Source: UBA4421 sp002704225
GTDB taxonomy: Bacteria; Pseudomonadota; Gammaproteobacteria; Pseudomonadales; Azotimanducaceae
DNA: 64,000 bases
Direction: 5' to 3'
Assembly: GCA_902556425.1 (NCBI GenBank)
Contig: CACDWG010000005.1
Location: 1-64,000 of the forward strand
Shown in pieces: positions 33,605-43,175 of the stretch. The translations under genes and the position numbers were made by a program. Numbering within the stretch: the stretch's first letter is position 1; each line of letters opens with the position of its first letter. Below the pieces are notes generated by a model. That model worked only from the letters and a program-made list of their open reading frames with translations. It made no database searches and was not told the origin of the DNA.

Positions 33605-34900
33605 ATGACTGATTTCCAGCCGACAAGCACCCTTGGCTCGACCCTCACGCTGCCATGCGGCGTTACCGTTCCCAACCGAATCTGCAAAGCAGCCATGACC
33701 GAAGGCCTTGCGACCCCTCAAGGGCTGCCATCGCCCGAGCTCAATCGGCTCTACGGGCTATGGAGTGATGGCGGTGCGGGCATTCTTTTGTCCGGCAACA
33801 TTCAGGTCGACAAAGATCATCTCGAGCGCCCCGGCAACGTCATCGTCGACAGTACCCCAAACAATGAAATGCAGGCCGCTTTGGCGAGCTGGGCGGAAGC
33901 GGGCACTCGCAACGGCAATCATTTGTGGGCACAAATCAGCCATGCGGGCCGCCAGACCCAAACCAACGTAAACAAACAACCCAAGGCACCCTCAGCGGTT
34001 GCCGTTGGCCTACCCGGTGGTCAGTTTGGCAAACCCGTGGCGCTAACCGAATCCGAGATTGTCGATTTGGTTAATCGGTTCGGCATTTGTGCCATGGCCT
34101 GCCAAGAAGCGGGATTCACCGGTGTCCAGATCCACTCGGCTCACGGGTACTTGCTCTCCCAATTTCTCAGTCCTCGCACCAACCTACGCGATGATCGATA
34201 CGGCGGCTCTCTGGAAAACCGCGCACGCATGCTGCTCGAGGTCGTAGAAGCGATTCGTAGTGCAGTGGGCCCGAGCTTTCCAATCGCGGTGAAGCTCAAC
34301 AGCGCGGACTTTCAAAAGGGTGGCTTTGAATTTGCGGACAGCATCCAAGTTGCTAAGTGGCTGGAAGCGGCCAGCGTCGATTTGATTGAAATTTCCGGTG
34401 GCACCTACGAGCAACCTCAGCTGCTGGGCGTGGAAGGTATGGAAGAAGTGGCCGAACAAGAAGTGCAAGAAAGTACCATCGCGCGCGAAGCATACTTCGT
34501 CGATTTCGCCTTGGCCATGCAACAAGAAGTCTCAATACCACTGATGGTCACCGGTGGATTCCGCCTGAAATCAGCCATGGAAGAAGCGCTGCAAAACGGC
34601 GCCGACGTAATCGGCATTGGCCGGCCCATGTGTGTTATGACCGACGCACCTAACCAATTGATGTCGGGCTTGGACGAACTGCCGCGCTATGAATCCGAAC
34701 TTAAATTCTTTCCAAGTTGGTTGGCGTTTCTGAATCGATTCAAGGCCCTCAGAGCACTTTCAACATTTGGCGTGCAATTTTGGTTCTATGCCCAGCTCGA
34801 GCTGCTCGGACAAACCGGTACAACTCAGCCAAGCATGAGCACCATGACCGCGAGCAAGCGTATCATGACCCAACAAAAGGACTGGCTGAGTCAGCGCTAA
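33605..34900 (+). CDS. NADH:flavin oxidoreductase (Old Yellow Enzyme family)
   Basis: A 431-residue FMN-dependent TIM-barrel ene-reductase. N-terminal LPCGVTVPNRICKAAMTEGLA binds the cofactor; WAQISHAGRQT, VQIHSAHGYLLSQFLSP, NLRDDRYGGSLENRARML and PLMVTGGFR match the family, as does DVIGIGRPM. The C-terminus (about 60 residues) extends beyond the barrel, without the cysteine cluster or FAD/NAD domain of the dienoyl-CoA reductase type. It could reduce an activated alkene in catabolism. AATGGAGA precedes the ATG. A LacI-type operator candidate lies upstream. A serine hydrolase gene follows after 53 bp. Confidence 0.92.
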   Translation: MTDFQPTSTLGSTLTLPCGVTVPNRICKAAMTEGLATPQGLPSPELNRLYGLWSDGGAGILLSGNIQVDKDHLERPGNVIVDSTPNNEMQAALASWAEAGTRNGNHLWAQISHAGRQTQTNVNKQPKAPSAVAVGLPGGQFGKPVALTESEIVDLVNRFGICAMACQEAGFTGVQIHSAHGYLLSQFLSPRTNLRDDRYGGSLENRARMLLEVVEAIRSAVGPSFPIAVKLNSADFQKGGFEFADSIQVAKWLEAASVDLIEISGGTYEQPQLLGVEGMEEVAEQEVQESTIAREAYFVDFALAMQQEVSIPLMVTGGFRLKSAMEEALQNGADVIGIGRPMCVMTDAPNQLMSGLDELPRYESELKFFPSWLAFLNRFKALRALSTFGVQFWFYAQLELLGQTGTTQPSMSTMTASKRIMTQQKDWLSQR

Positions 34901-34953
34901 CCTCAATGGTCTAACCATTTAGCCAAGACCACCAAGCCCGCGAGGAGACTAAA

Positions 34954-36129
34954 ATGAGATCCATCTACCTGACCCTACTGATTTTATGTTCGACATCAGG
35001 ACTTTATGCGTCTGAACAAGCCCGTTCTGAAACCGCTGTTACCCGGGATCTGACAGGAGACAGCGGCATATTGTTTTGGACGCCGGACCAGCAAGTCACC
35101 GGCTATTCAAGCATGGCAGAACTGTATCCAACGCGTTCGATTCAAGGACACCCTGCCCCCTCCGAACTGCCGAAAAAGCTGACCAACCTTGAACGCTTCA
35201 CTTACCGGCTCGACGGGCAAGTACTCAGCGTTGCCGATTATATGCAAAGCCATCGCACCGCCGGTTTACTGGTGATTCACAACGGAGACCTGAAAGTGGA
35301 GCGTTATGGCCTAGGGCATCTGCCGCAAAATCCGTGGGTCTCGTTTTCGGTCACAAAGTCGGTTGTCAGCATGCTTTATGGGGCCGCGATCAAGGATGGA
35401 TTCATCGAATCACTCGACACGCCAATTAGCGAGTACGTCCCGGTTTTTGCTACTGGCAGTTACGCTGGCGTAACCATCAAAAACATCCTGCAAATGGCGT
35501 CCGGCGTTGCGTGGAATGAAGACTATGCTGATCCAGCCTCGGATATCGTGAATTTACCCACGGAACAAACGGTGGGGTTTCGGTACATGAACCAGTTACC
35601 AAGAGTCGCAGAGCCTGGTACTCGTTTTAACTACAATACCGGAGAAACCAACATCGCTGGTGTGATTCTCGCCAAGGCCACTGGCAAAACCTTAAGCGAC
35701 TACGCCTCTGAAAAGATTTTCCTCCCCGGTGGCCTGTCCAACAATGCGAACTGGTTACTCGATGGGCCTAACGGCCGAGAATTTGCCGGGTGCTGTATCA
35801 GCGCAAACCTTCGAGACTACGGCCGTCTGGGTTTATTCGCTCTGGCAAATGCAAAAACGCCATCCAACGGCGCTTTCACCGACAACTGGATGCAACAATC
35901 AACGGCGCCTTCCGAGGGTTACGCGGGCTACGGCTATTTTTGGTGGCTGCTCGGCGACGGCATTTACGCTGCTGAAGGCGTGTTCGGTCAGTTCATTGTC
36001 ATCGATGCCAATCGGGATTTAATTGTGGTGCTGCAAAGCGCTTGGCCCGAGGCCTACAGTGAAGAATTGGAGGCCAACGCCCTCGCTTTCATTCAGGCGC
36101 TTTCGGACTATGTGGTTGAGGGCCATTAG
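34954..36129 (+). CDS. Secreted serine hydrolase (class C beta-lactamase-like)
   Basis: A 391-residue exported protein with a short signal peptide (to about residue 20, LYAS). The catalytic S-x-x-K is Ser132-Val-Thr-Lys135 in SFSVTKSVVSML. YNTGETNIAG contains the tyrosine of the Y-x-N-like motif. ASGVAWNEDYADP is typical of the 6-aminohexanoate-dimer hydrolase/esterase branch rather than antibiotic-resistance beta-lactamases. It is likely a periplasmic esterase or amidase. GAGGAG precedes the ATG. Its stop abuts the stop of the convergent LysE gene. Confidence 0.88.
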   Translation: MRSIYLTLLILCSTSGLYASEQARSETAVTRDLTGDSGILFWTPDQQVTGYSSMAELYPTRSIQGHPAPSELPKKLTNLERFTYRLDGQVLSVADYMQSHRTAGLLVIHNGDLKVERYGLGHLPQNPWVSFSVTKSVVSMLYGAAIKDGFIESLDTPISEYVPVFATGSYAGVTIKNILQMASGVAWNEDYADPASDIVNLPTEQTVGFRYMNQLPRVAEPGTRFNYNTGETNIAGVILAKATGKTLSDYASEKIFLPGGLSNNANWLLDGPNGREFAGCCISANLRDYGRLGLFALANAKTPSNGAFTDNWMQQSTAPSEGYAGYGYFWWLLGDGIYAAEGVFGQFIVIDANRDLIVVLQSAWPEAYSEELEANALAFIQALSDYVVEGH

Positions 36130-36714
36130 TTAAGAAGACCAGGCCAGCGCCCACAGTACAGTACCCAGTGTGACCACGATCAGGCTGCGATTCAGCACCA
36201 GACTGCCTCCAAGGGATGCGCTCAGGGCTGAACCCGCCAAGCACCATGCACTGTGCAATACGCCCTGGGCGACGGCAAAACTTAGGGGAATCAGTACGTA
36301 GCGCTGCCACGGTTCCTCAAGTCCCGCGCCGAATTGAGAAAATGCCAAGGTCGTCATCACCCAAGCCTTGGGGTTTAACGGATGGACGAGCAGCCCCTGA
36401 CGAAAACTCGGTTGCGTCGTTGCACTGGCACTTACCGGGTCCACATTCCAGCCTCGCAAGGCAAGCCAACTCATATAGAGGGCACTCAGGTAGGCAAAGA
36501 CACTGCCAAGCAGGGGATGGAGAACCAACAAGGCGCCTAGACCGATCACCATGGCCAGATTCAAGAGCAGTTTCCCCGCAATCAAACCCAAGCCAAAGGG
36601 CACACAGCCCAGGTATCCGTGCTGAGCGCCCGCACTCATGATCAGCAGATTTGCCGGTCCCGGCGTACCAACCATGAGAACAATGAACGCCCAAAGGGGC
36701 AGGTATTGCTCCAA
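36130..36714 (-). CDS. LysE-family exporter
   Basis: A 194-residue inner-membrane protein with about six hydrophobic segments. PGPANLLIMSAG after the first helix and HPLNPKAWVMTTLAFSQF in the middle are LysE/RhtB signatures. These proteins export amino acids or similar compounds. It lies 15 bp downstream of a GST gene on the same strand. Substrate not predictable. Confidence 0.9.
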   Translation of the reverse strand: MEQYLPLWAFIVLMVGTPGPANLLIMSAGAQHGYLGCVPFGLGLIAGKLLLNLAMVIGLGALLVLHPLLGSVFAYLSALYMSWLALRGWNVDPVSASATTQPSFRQGLLVHPLNPKAWVMTTLAFSQFGAGLEEPWQRYVLIPLSFAVAQGVLHSAWCLAGSALSASLGGSLVLNRSLIVVTLGTVLWALAWSS

Positions 36715-36729
36715 TTCGGTAACGCCCAG

Positions 36730-37341
36730 TTACTGCATCTCTATGGCTGTTTTGAATGCGGGGCGATTCGCGATGCGTTCAACATAAGCCTTCAAATGAG
36801 GCATATCGTCACCAACGCAGCCCAGACGGTTGCTCATGAAACAGGCATGGCCCAGCATGATATCCGCGGCAGAAAAGTCGCCGATCACATAGTCCCGACC
36901 CTCTAATGCGGCGTTAACGGGCTCAAGGGCCTTGGACAGTAGACGTTTCGCCTGAGCCAGAGCGGTTTCGTCCCGGCGGTCCGGTGGCAGCAAAACCGTT
37001 TGCACCACAATGGTGTTCACGGGAGGCATCACCATTCCCTCGCAATAGTGAAACCATTGCAAATATTCAGGGAATTCCGCAGCCGCCTCTGCCGGTCTCA
37101 ACCCGCCGTTTTTATGTCGGGCCAACACATATTCCACGATGGCGCCGGATTCAAAAATACGGATATCACCGTCATCCAGCACCGGCACCCGACCCAGCGG
37201 ATGGCGGGCACGGTGTGCATCTGACTTCAGGTCTTGGGGGTGAAACGCCATCTTGTTGATGTCGTAAGCCAATTCCAGTTCTTCCAGCAACCAAACAATG
37301 CGGCCTGCGCGGGAGTTGGGGGCAAAGTGAAGTGTCAACAT
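36730..37341 (-). CDS. Glutathione S-transferase
   Basis: A 203-residue GST: N-terminal thioredoxin fold with TLHFAPNSRAGRIVWLLEELEL, the PLGRVPVLDDGDIRIFESGAI segment that binds glutathione, then an all-helical C-terminal domain with YVIGDFSAADIMLGH. The class and electrophilic substrate cannot be told. It is the promoter-proximal gene of a probable pair with the LysE exporter. It is unlike the GST at 52579. Confidence 0.92.
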   Translation of the reverse strand: MLTLHFAPNSRAGRIVWLLEELELAYDINKMAFHPQDLKSDAHRARHPLGRVPVLDDGDIRIFESGAIVEYVLARHKNGGLRPAEAAAEFPEYLQWFHYCEGMVMPPVNTIVVQTVLLPPDRRDETALAQAKRLLSKALEPVNAALEGRDYVIGDFSAADIMLGHACFMSNRLGCVGDDMPHLKAYVERIANRPAFKTAIEMQ

Positions 37342-37436
37342 AGTGAATCCTTACGGTGTTTAACATGATCATTCGATGAAGAGGCACGAGACCCCGTTTA
37401 AGCGAAATTCGATGCGAAGAAATGTAGGCGTAAAGG

Positions 37437-38138
37437 CTAATGAGAAGCAAGTTGCGCCGCAGCCTCAAGCTGGTCGATCAACGCGGATAATGTCGCTAGG
37501 TCCCCCAGTATCGGCACCTCAGGATTGAGATCGGGCCACAAAGCCTTTGCGGATTGGAATTGGTCAAGCAAGCGACCGCGTTGCGCTGACCCTGCACATT
37601 GCACCACAAACGTTTCGGCAATCTGAAGAAAGCCCCGAGCATCTTGATACTCCTGCAAATCGGCAATTTCATCGTCGACCACCCCGGCGCGGTACTCGAT
37701 ATCGGCTTGCGCGATCAGCGCCCGAGCCACTCTCAATTTTGCGGCATCATCGAGGCCTTGATCGGCGACAATGCCATTCATCACTGTCATGACGCGCAGA
37801 TAGGACGTGAGAAAATCGGCCTTATTTGCGCTGTGAAATTGCTGGGACATGGCATCGAGTTCGTCGGCAAAACCGGCCGACCCAATCTGACGAAAGAATG
37901 GCAGAAGCTCTTGATAGACCTCTTGCGCCGGGTGCTTCGCGTGCTTGGCCCCAAGATCCATTTCCCCCGCCTCGACCAACTGGGCTGCCACCCATAAATG
38001 GCCCTGTATCAGAGCCATCTTGGTCACGTAGGAGGCTCTATCGCCCTGATCATCAGCCATTCGTTCTTGCGTCGGTGGGTTCGCCCATCCGCTCGCGCAA
38101 AAAAACCAGATCACTAACGCCGATACAACCTGCCTCAT
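37437..38138 (-). CDS. Exported protein of unknown function
   Basis: A 233-residue protein with a clear signal peptide (hydrophobic VVSALVIWFFCASGWA, cleaved before NPP) and no other membrane segment. The mature part is mostly helical, with MALIQGHLWVAAQLVEAGEMDLGAKHAKHPAQEVYQELLPF, which is reminiscent of EfeO/imelysin-like periplasmic helical bundles in its GHL...A..H..HP spacing, but I cannot assign a family. It has a single cysteine beyond the signal. Transcribed on the minus strand, 95 bp upstream of the GST gene. Confidence 0.7.
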   Translation of the reverse strand: MRQVVSALVIWFFCASGWANPPTQERMADDQGDRASYVTKMALIQGHLWVAAQLVEAGEMDLGAKHAKHPAQEVYQELLPFFRQIGSAGFADELDAMSQQFHSANKADFLTSYLRVMTVMNGIVADQGLDDAAKLRVARALIAQADIEYRAGVVDDEIADLQEYQDARGFLQIAETFVVQCAGSAQRGRLLDQFQSAKALWPDLNPEVPILGDLATLSALIDQLEAAAQLASH

Positions 38139-38240
38139 GCGATCAACCCACCATTATTCGTCTCTCGTGTTACCCAGACTCTAGCAAAGACGGACTCGAA
38201 CGTACTCTCGTCGGTCGACGTTTTCAGCGATAGTGGTCGA

Positions 38241-39320
38241 TTAATCTGCGCCTTCGGCTGCGTCCGCAACATCCATCGCGGGCTGCCACTCACTCTCCAG
38301 CAAGCGAGCACCTCGCAAGATATTACCCATCGCATAGTTACCTTCGTGGCAGGCGTATTCGTAAACCTTGCTTTCTGGCTTCGACTGCCACTCGTACTTA
38401 CCGCTCCAACTTGCTTCCCATGCCGTTGGATCGTTGACGGTGAAATCGTAGAGCAGGTTGCCGTCTTCTTTGCGGCTGAACCGCTCGGTCACATGCAAGT
38501 TTTCATCGGCACCAACCAATCCGTTAACGCGTTTGAAATTTTTAGTCTCCACCACCAACACATCACCATCCCAATAGGCAATGGAGTCACCCATCCACTT
38601 CCGGTTGCTCTCAGCCGTGTGCTCGGAGTCGATACGGATGATTCGCGCGTCGTGCACCATTTCTTGCAAAATCATGACGTGGGTATCCGTTTGCACCACG
38701 CGCTTATAGTTGTTGTACAGACTGGGGATGTTCGGCACCGTTGCGCCAAAGCTGATCAAACACCGCTCACTTGGCGCAAGGCTTTCCGGACCGTCAAAGG
38801 GACCTTCGCCGTCGTGGGCTAGCCAACTCGCCGTACCCGTATTTTCGTGAATGAAGCTTTGATAACGCGCACCCATACGAGCCTCAAACCCCGGTAGGGT
38901 CTTGGGCTGTCTGCCATTGGGTGGGTCGTAAATGATCGACGTGCGAATTTTTCCATCTACGGCAGTTACCGCGCTGCCCGGATCAATCCAAAACGCGTTG
39001 TAGCCCCCTACCCCACCGGCACCGGCGGTGTTGTTGCCGTCGCCACCCTTAGGCGGTGCCTCTCGGTCTGGATCACTCTCGTCTTCCCACGTCCAATCGA
39101 TCGCAATGCCAGCGGCCCAATTCAACAGGTCCGCTACCCACACATAAAGGTGTTCGATCTCTCCTAGAAACTCGGGGCGCTGCAGCGGCGTTAATGTTCC
39201 GGTGTCATAGGTGCCTGTCAGATCAGGCTTACCCGACGGTGTGCGTGGCACATCCGCTTGAACAGTCATCACCGATGCCAGCAGGACCAGCCCGATCATC
39301 GCGCGTTGGTGTATTTCCAT
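38241..39320 (-). CDS. Exported protein of unknown function, beta-rich
   Basis: A 359-residue exported protein. The start at 39320 gives a good signal peptide (MIGLVLLASVMTVQA); a longer frame adds 40 residues with no such sequence. The mature part begins RTPSGKPDLTGTYD, as in many uncharacterised periplasmic proteins of proteobacteria and acidobacteria, and includes ALVCL-free but conserved SESERCL-type (SERCLISFG), MILQEMVHDARIIRID, WMGDSIAYWDGDVLVVETKNF and ERFSRKEDG. Three or fewer cysteines. It may bind or act on a small hydrophobic compound; no function can be stated. Divergent from a 2OG oxygenase. Confidence 0.75.
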   Translation of the reverse strand: MEIHQRAMIGLVLLASVMTVQADVPRTPSGKPDLTGTYDTGTLTPLQRPEFLGEIEHLYVWVADLLNWAAGIAIDWTWEDESDPDREAPPKGGDGNNTAGAGGVGGYNAFWIDPGSAVTAVDGKIRTSIIYDPPNGRQPKTLPGFEARMGARYQSFIHENTGTASWLAHDGEGPFDGPESLAPSERCLISFGATVPNIPSLYNNYKRVVQTDTHVMILQEMVHDARIIRIDSEHTAESNRKWMGDSIAYWDGDVLVVETKNFKRVNGLVGADENLHVTERFSRKEDGNLLYDFTVNDPTAWEASWSGKYEWQSKPESKVYEYACHEGNYAMGNILRGARLLESEWQPAMDVADAAEGAD

Positions 39321-39439
39321 TGTTATCCCCACAACGTTATTCCTTTCGCCTTGGACTGCCCGTATCGCAGCTCCCTGCCATCGAATCAGCCGCATCTCCT
39401 GCCTGATGGTAGCTGCTCTGAGCGAAGGAGCAAACCACA

Positions 39440-40198
39440 TTGAGTCTGCTAAAGTGGGCCATGATTAAGCAGTTATGGCGTTTACTCAGAGCAGAAGTAG
39501 CGCTGCATAAACACAACAAAGTGAATCGCCAAGGCGTGGTCAGTGCCGACGCCCAGCAATACCACATTATCGAAAACGTGCTGCCCCAGCATGTCTATGA
39601 TGGTCTGCTCGATGCTGTCTCAGGCCTGCACGCCCAAGCGATTCGAGAAAACAGTCACTGGCGTAAAGGCATGGCCATGGGTGGTCACGAGTTCAACAGC
39701 AGCAAGGCCAAGCCATGGCTGGGGTATTTTTCCAGCGACGAATTCATCCAAAAGCTGCGCGCGGCCACAGGCATTGAAACATTGGCCCCGGTGCCCGCTG
39801 TGGATACCAACCGTCTCAGCTTGTTGTTTTATGACGCCCCCGAGGGTTCAGATGAAACCGGTGACGGTACTGATTGGCATATGGACGGTAGCATCTACCT
39901 CGGCGATCGCTGGGCTGGGATCTTGACCCTAGTTGAAGACACGCTGGATGCCACGTCCAAGCTGGAGCTTCGACCCTTTGGCGAAGTGACTCTGATACCC
40001 AAGCAGCAACTGCCGAATTCGCTGGTGCTGTTTCAAGGTGACCACGTACTTCATCGGGTTCGACCCTTAGTCCGCGACGAGCGGCGGGTAGTCATCAGTC
40101 TTTTATTTTCAGATTGGCCGATTCGCACGCGAAATCCCTGGCTGCGCCGCTATCAATCCAACGTCAACCGCGCGTTCTATGGCAACCCCAAAGCCTAG
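39440..40198 (+). CDS. 2OG-Fe(II) oxygenase superfamily protein
   Basis: A 252-residue double-stranded beta-helix protein. The iron triad is His147-x-Asp149 in DWHMDGS and His205 in HRVRPL, and the 2-oxoglutarate arginine is probably in ERRVVISLL. It resembles prolyl-4-hydroxylase-like oxygenases. The start is a TTG with GGAG 9 nt upstream; an ATG seven codons in is an alternative. First gene of a plus-strand run leading to a SPOR-CBM9-barrel protein. Confidence 0.8.
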   Translation: MSLLKWAMIKQLWRLLRAEVALHKHNKVNRQGVVSADAQQYHIIENVLPQHVYDGLLDAVSGLHAQAIRENSHWRKGMAMGGHEFNSSKAKPWLGYFSSDEFIQKLRAATGIETLAPVPAVDTNRLSLLFYDAPEGSDETGDGTDWHMDGSIYLGDRWAGILTLVEDTLDATSKLELRPFGEVTLIPKQQLPNSLVLFQGDHVLHRVRPLVRDERRVVISLLFSDWPIRTRNPWLRRYQSNVNRAFYGNPKA

Positions 40199-40237
40199 AG
40201 AAAGCCGCTTGGTTCCTTGAACATCACCGCCAAACCT

Positions 40238-40266
40238 TTGGCGCTAAAACAATTCCCTCGTATAAT
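40238..40266 (+). promoter_or_regulatory. Sigma-70-like promoter of the SPOR-CBM9 gene
   Basis: TTGGCG (40238-40243), a 17-bp spacer and a perfect TATAAT (40261-40266) form a strong promoter by eye. Transcription would begin near 40273, which excludes the ATG codons at 40217 and 40265 and supports the TTG start at 40310. Confidence 0.6.
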
Positions 40267-40309
40267 GAAAGTTGACAGCGCTCTACTCGGTAACAGAAGG
40301 AATAGGCCT

Positions 40310-43132
40310 TTGAAACAATCTGCCGCAGGCCATTATCATTTCGTTCGCTCTGCCATTGTCCTCGTTATGTTGTGCGTGACATGCAGCGTCAGCCAGGCTG
40401 AGACTATTTTTCAAGTGTCCATTGGCAGCTATACCCAACTGGACAATGCGCGCAGAGCCTTAGAAACGGCTAACGCAGAACTTGGCGGTGGCCATCAAGT
40501 TCTCCGCGCAGAAACGCAGCAGGGCGCGGTTTATCGCGTGCTGTCCCGTCCCTATAGCAGCCGACAAGAAGCGCAACGCGCCATGGCTATCGCGAAGAAC
40601 AACAATGTTACTGGCGCTTGGATTGTCCGTTCACAGGGCGTTCAACCGAAACCCGAGCAAACTTCGCCAAGGGTGTCTCAGATCGCTCGAGACACCGCAG
40701 TTCAACGACCGACACCAACTCTCGCTCCGACCAATACCGTGGCATTGGATGGCACCAAGGGTGTACCGATGAGATTGGCAGGAGAACCTGCGTCCAATGC
40801 CTCTGAGAACGCCATCAGCATTCAGAGAACTACCGAAACAGACGCAGGCATTCAGATCGATGGCAAGCTCAACGAAGCCATATGGAGCACGCTGCCAAAC
40901 CTTGGGAAATTTGTGGTTCTGGAGCCGGACACCCTAGCCGACGTACCCCACGCTACGCGCATCAAATTCGCCTACACCGACGAGGGTTTATACATTGGCG
41001 CAGACTTAGAACAGCCCAAGGACACGCTGATCAAGCGCCTCTCCGGTAGAGATGTATACGGCGGATTGAACCGCGACAGCATCAATCTCACTCTGGATAC
41101 CTCTGGGGAGGGCCTTTACGGATTCTGGTTTGGGATCAACCTAGGCGATTCGCTCATGGACGGCACCGTACTGCCTGAGTACCGATTCTCCAACGAATGG
41201 GATGGCCCTTGGCGGGGCGCCTCGGTTGAGACCGACACCGGTTGGTCGGCTGAATTCTTCATTCCTTGGAGTGCTATTTCGATGCCCAGTAGCGGAGACG
41301 TTCGCAACATGGGCGTGTACATGTCCCGTAAAGTAGCCTACCTCGACGAACGCTGGGGCTGGCCAGCTCTACCCAGTACCCGACCAAAATTTTTATCCGT
41401 CCTGCAGCCCATCGAACTAACAGGTATCGCACCGCGCCAGCAGTACAACATTTACCCCTTTGCCTCGGTTGCCCAAGACAATATTGACGATGAAACACGC
41501 TATCGGGTTGGCGCTGACGTGTTCTGGCGTCCCTCCAGCAACTTCCAGTTGAATGCCACCCTGAACCCAGACTTTGGCAACGTCGAATCAGACGACGCGG
41601 TCGTAAATCTTTCGGCTACGGAAACGTTTTTTCAGGAAAAACGTCTGTTCTTCGTTGAAGGACAAGAGATCTTTGTGGCGTCCCCTCGCGCAGACACACG
41701 CAGCAGCGGGGTTGGCAATACCGGCCTACCGACCACCTTGGTGAACACGAGACGCATTGGGGGTCGCCCCCAAGCTCCCGTGCTGCAAGCCAACCAAAGC
41801 GTTTCGGACAGAGAAAGTGGTTTGCCCGCGGATTTGCTGGGGGCGGCAAAAGCAACAGGCCAGATCGGCAATTTCCGCTATGGCGTGCTCACCGCTTTTG
41901 AAGATGAAGTGCGGCTCAATGCCATTGAAAACGGTCAGGAAGTTAAACTCACCCAGGACGGCTCAGATTACGGCATAGCGCGCCTACTCTACGAGAACAA
42001 CAGCAACGGGTATCGCGCAATCGGCCTACTAACAACGGCAGTACAGCACTACGATCGTGACGCGTACGTCACCGGACTGGATTGGCACCTGCTGACGAAA
42101 GACGGCAAGTTGAAGATGGACGGACAGGTATTTCGCTCGGACCTTGATGACCAAGACGCTGGCTACGGCGGCTTTTTGGATTTCGAATACACCTTTCGCC
42201 AGGGCGTGAGACAACGTCTCGGCATCGAATACTTCGACGAGCACGTCAACATCAACGACTTGGGCTTCCAGGCGCGTAATAATTATCGTCAGATTCGCAG
42301 CGCGCACACGCGAACCACATCCGATCTGAGCTGGGCTCGAAACAACCAATTCGATGTACGCGGTTATCTTCAGCAAAACGGCGACGGCTTGTTCTCCCGC
42401 GGCGGCATTTCTTTCGCCAATCGCACAACCTTCAAAAACTTGACGACGGTTACCGCTCGCCTAGATCACTCCCTACCGCGCTACGATGACCTGAACAGCT
42501 TTGGCAACGGTGCGTTTCGAACCAGCGAAAACACCGCAGTTGGGCTTAAGTTCGAATCCAACACCACGAAGCCCCTAAGCTTTGTTTTAGGCACAGGGTA
42601 TTTTGAAGAAGATCTGGGCGGCGACAGCTTCAAATACGATGCCGCAGTCAATTGGCGCCCCTTGGACGGTTTAAACCTGTCGGCAGGACTCAGTTACTAC
42701 GACCGCGATGGCTGGTTGCTGCACCAACAAGGCCGCAACATGACCACGTTCGTAGGCGACGGCTTGCAGCCGAACATCACCGCGGAGTATTTCCTGAGTG
42801 CCAAGCAACAATTTAAGATTTCCGTGCAGTGGATTGGTATCGAAGCCAATGAAGACGCTTTCTACCTTATCCCGGAAACCCCGGGGAATCTGATCCCTAC
42901 CGTCAAGCCCGAGGGCGCTTCGGACTCCTTCGCGATTTCGGATATCGTCTTCCAGGCACGTTACCGCTGGGAAATTGCGCCGTTATCTGACTTGTACATT
43001 GTCTACGTCAAAGCATCTGACATCGCCAGACCCCTTGGCCAAGACAATTTCAGCGATTTACTCGACAGAGCATGGGCGGATCCAATCGCAGACCAGCTCG
43101 TCGTTAAGATCCGCTACCGATTTGGATCCTAA
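40310..43132 (+). CDS. SPOR-like plus CBM9/DUF5916 outer-membrane protein
   Basis: A 940-residue envelope protein. From the TTG start it has a signal peptide (VRSAIVLVMLCVTCSVSQA), then a SPOR-like domain at about 31-110 (FQVSIGSYTQLDNARRAL, YRVLSRPYSSRQEAQRAM), a linker rich in Pro and Thr, a CBM9/DOMON-like domain from about 170 (IQIDGKLNEAIWSTL, RIKFAYTDEGLYIGADL), and a DUF5916-type C-terminal region with FFVEGQEIF and alternating barrel-like strands ending in RYRFGS. Typical DUF5916 proteins lack SPOR. SPOR domains bind septal or denuded peptidoglycan, so the protein may be tethered to the wall. AAGGA precedes TTG. Function unknown. Confidence 0.8.
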   Translation: MKQSAAGHYHFVRSAIVLVMLCVTCSVSQAETIFQVSIGSYTQLDNARRALETANAELGGGHQVLRAETQQGAVYRVLSRPYSSRQEAQRAMAIAKNNNVTGAWIVRSQGVQPKPEQTSPRVSQIARDTAVQRPTPTLAPTNTVALDGTKGVPMRLAGEPASNASENAISIQRTTETDAGIQIDGKLNEAIWSTLPNLGKFVVLEPDTLADVPHATRIKFAYTDEGLYIGADLEQPKDTLIKRLSGRDVYGGLNRDSINLTLDTSGEGLYGFWFGINLGDSLMDGTVLPEYRFSNEWDGPWRGASVETDTGWSAEFFIPWSAISMPSSGDVRNMGVYMSRKVAYLDERWGWPALPSTRPKFLSVLQPIELTGIAPRQQYNIYPFASVAQDNIDDETRYRVGADVFWRPSSNFQLNATLNPDFGNVESDDAVVNLSATETFFQEKRLFFVEGQEIFVASPRADTRSSGVGNTGLPTTLVNTRRIGGRPQAPVLQANQSVSDRESGLPADLLGAAKATGQIGNFRYGVLTAFEDEVRLNAIENGQEVKLTQDGSDYGIARLLYENNSNGYRAIGLLTTAVQHYDRDAYVTGLDWHLLTKDGKLKMDGQVFRSDLDDQDAGYGGFLDFEYTFRQGVRQRLGIEYFDEHVNINDLGFQARNNYRQIRSAHTRTTSDLSWARNNQFDVRGYLQQNGDGLFSRGGISFANRTTFKNLTTVTARLDHSLPRYDDLNSFGNGAFRTSENTAVGLKFESNTTKPLSFVLGTGYFEEDLGGDSFKYDAAVNWRPLDGLNLSAGLSYYDRDGWLLHQQGRNMTTFVGDGLQPNITAEYFLSAKQQFKISVQWIGIEANEDAFYLIPETPGNLIPTVKPEGASDSFAISDIVFQARYRWEIAPLSDLYIVYVKASDIARPLGQDNFSDLLDRAWADPIADQLVVKIRYRFGS

Positions 43133-43175
43133 TGTCGGATACTTAACGTCTAACCACTCTAATAAGGTTCACGCC

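Noticed and set aside
34954..36129. Antibiotic-resistance class C beta-lactamase
   Set aside because: It has the S-x-x-K fold, but the ASGVAWNEDY context and overall sequence fit the esterase/6-aminohexanoate hydrolase branch.
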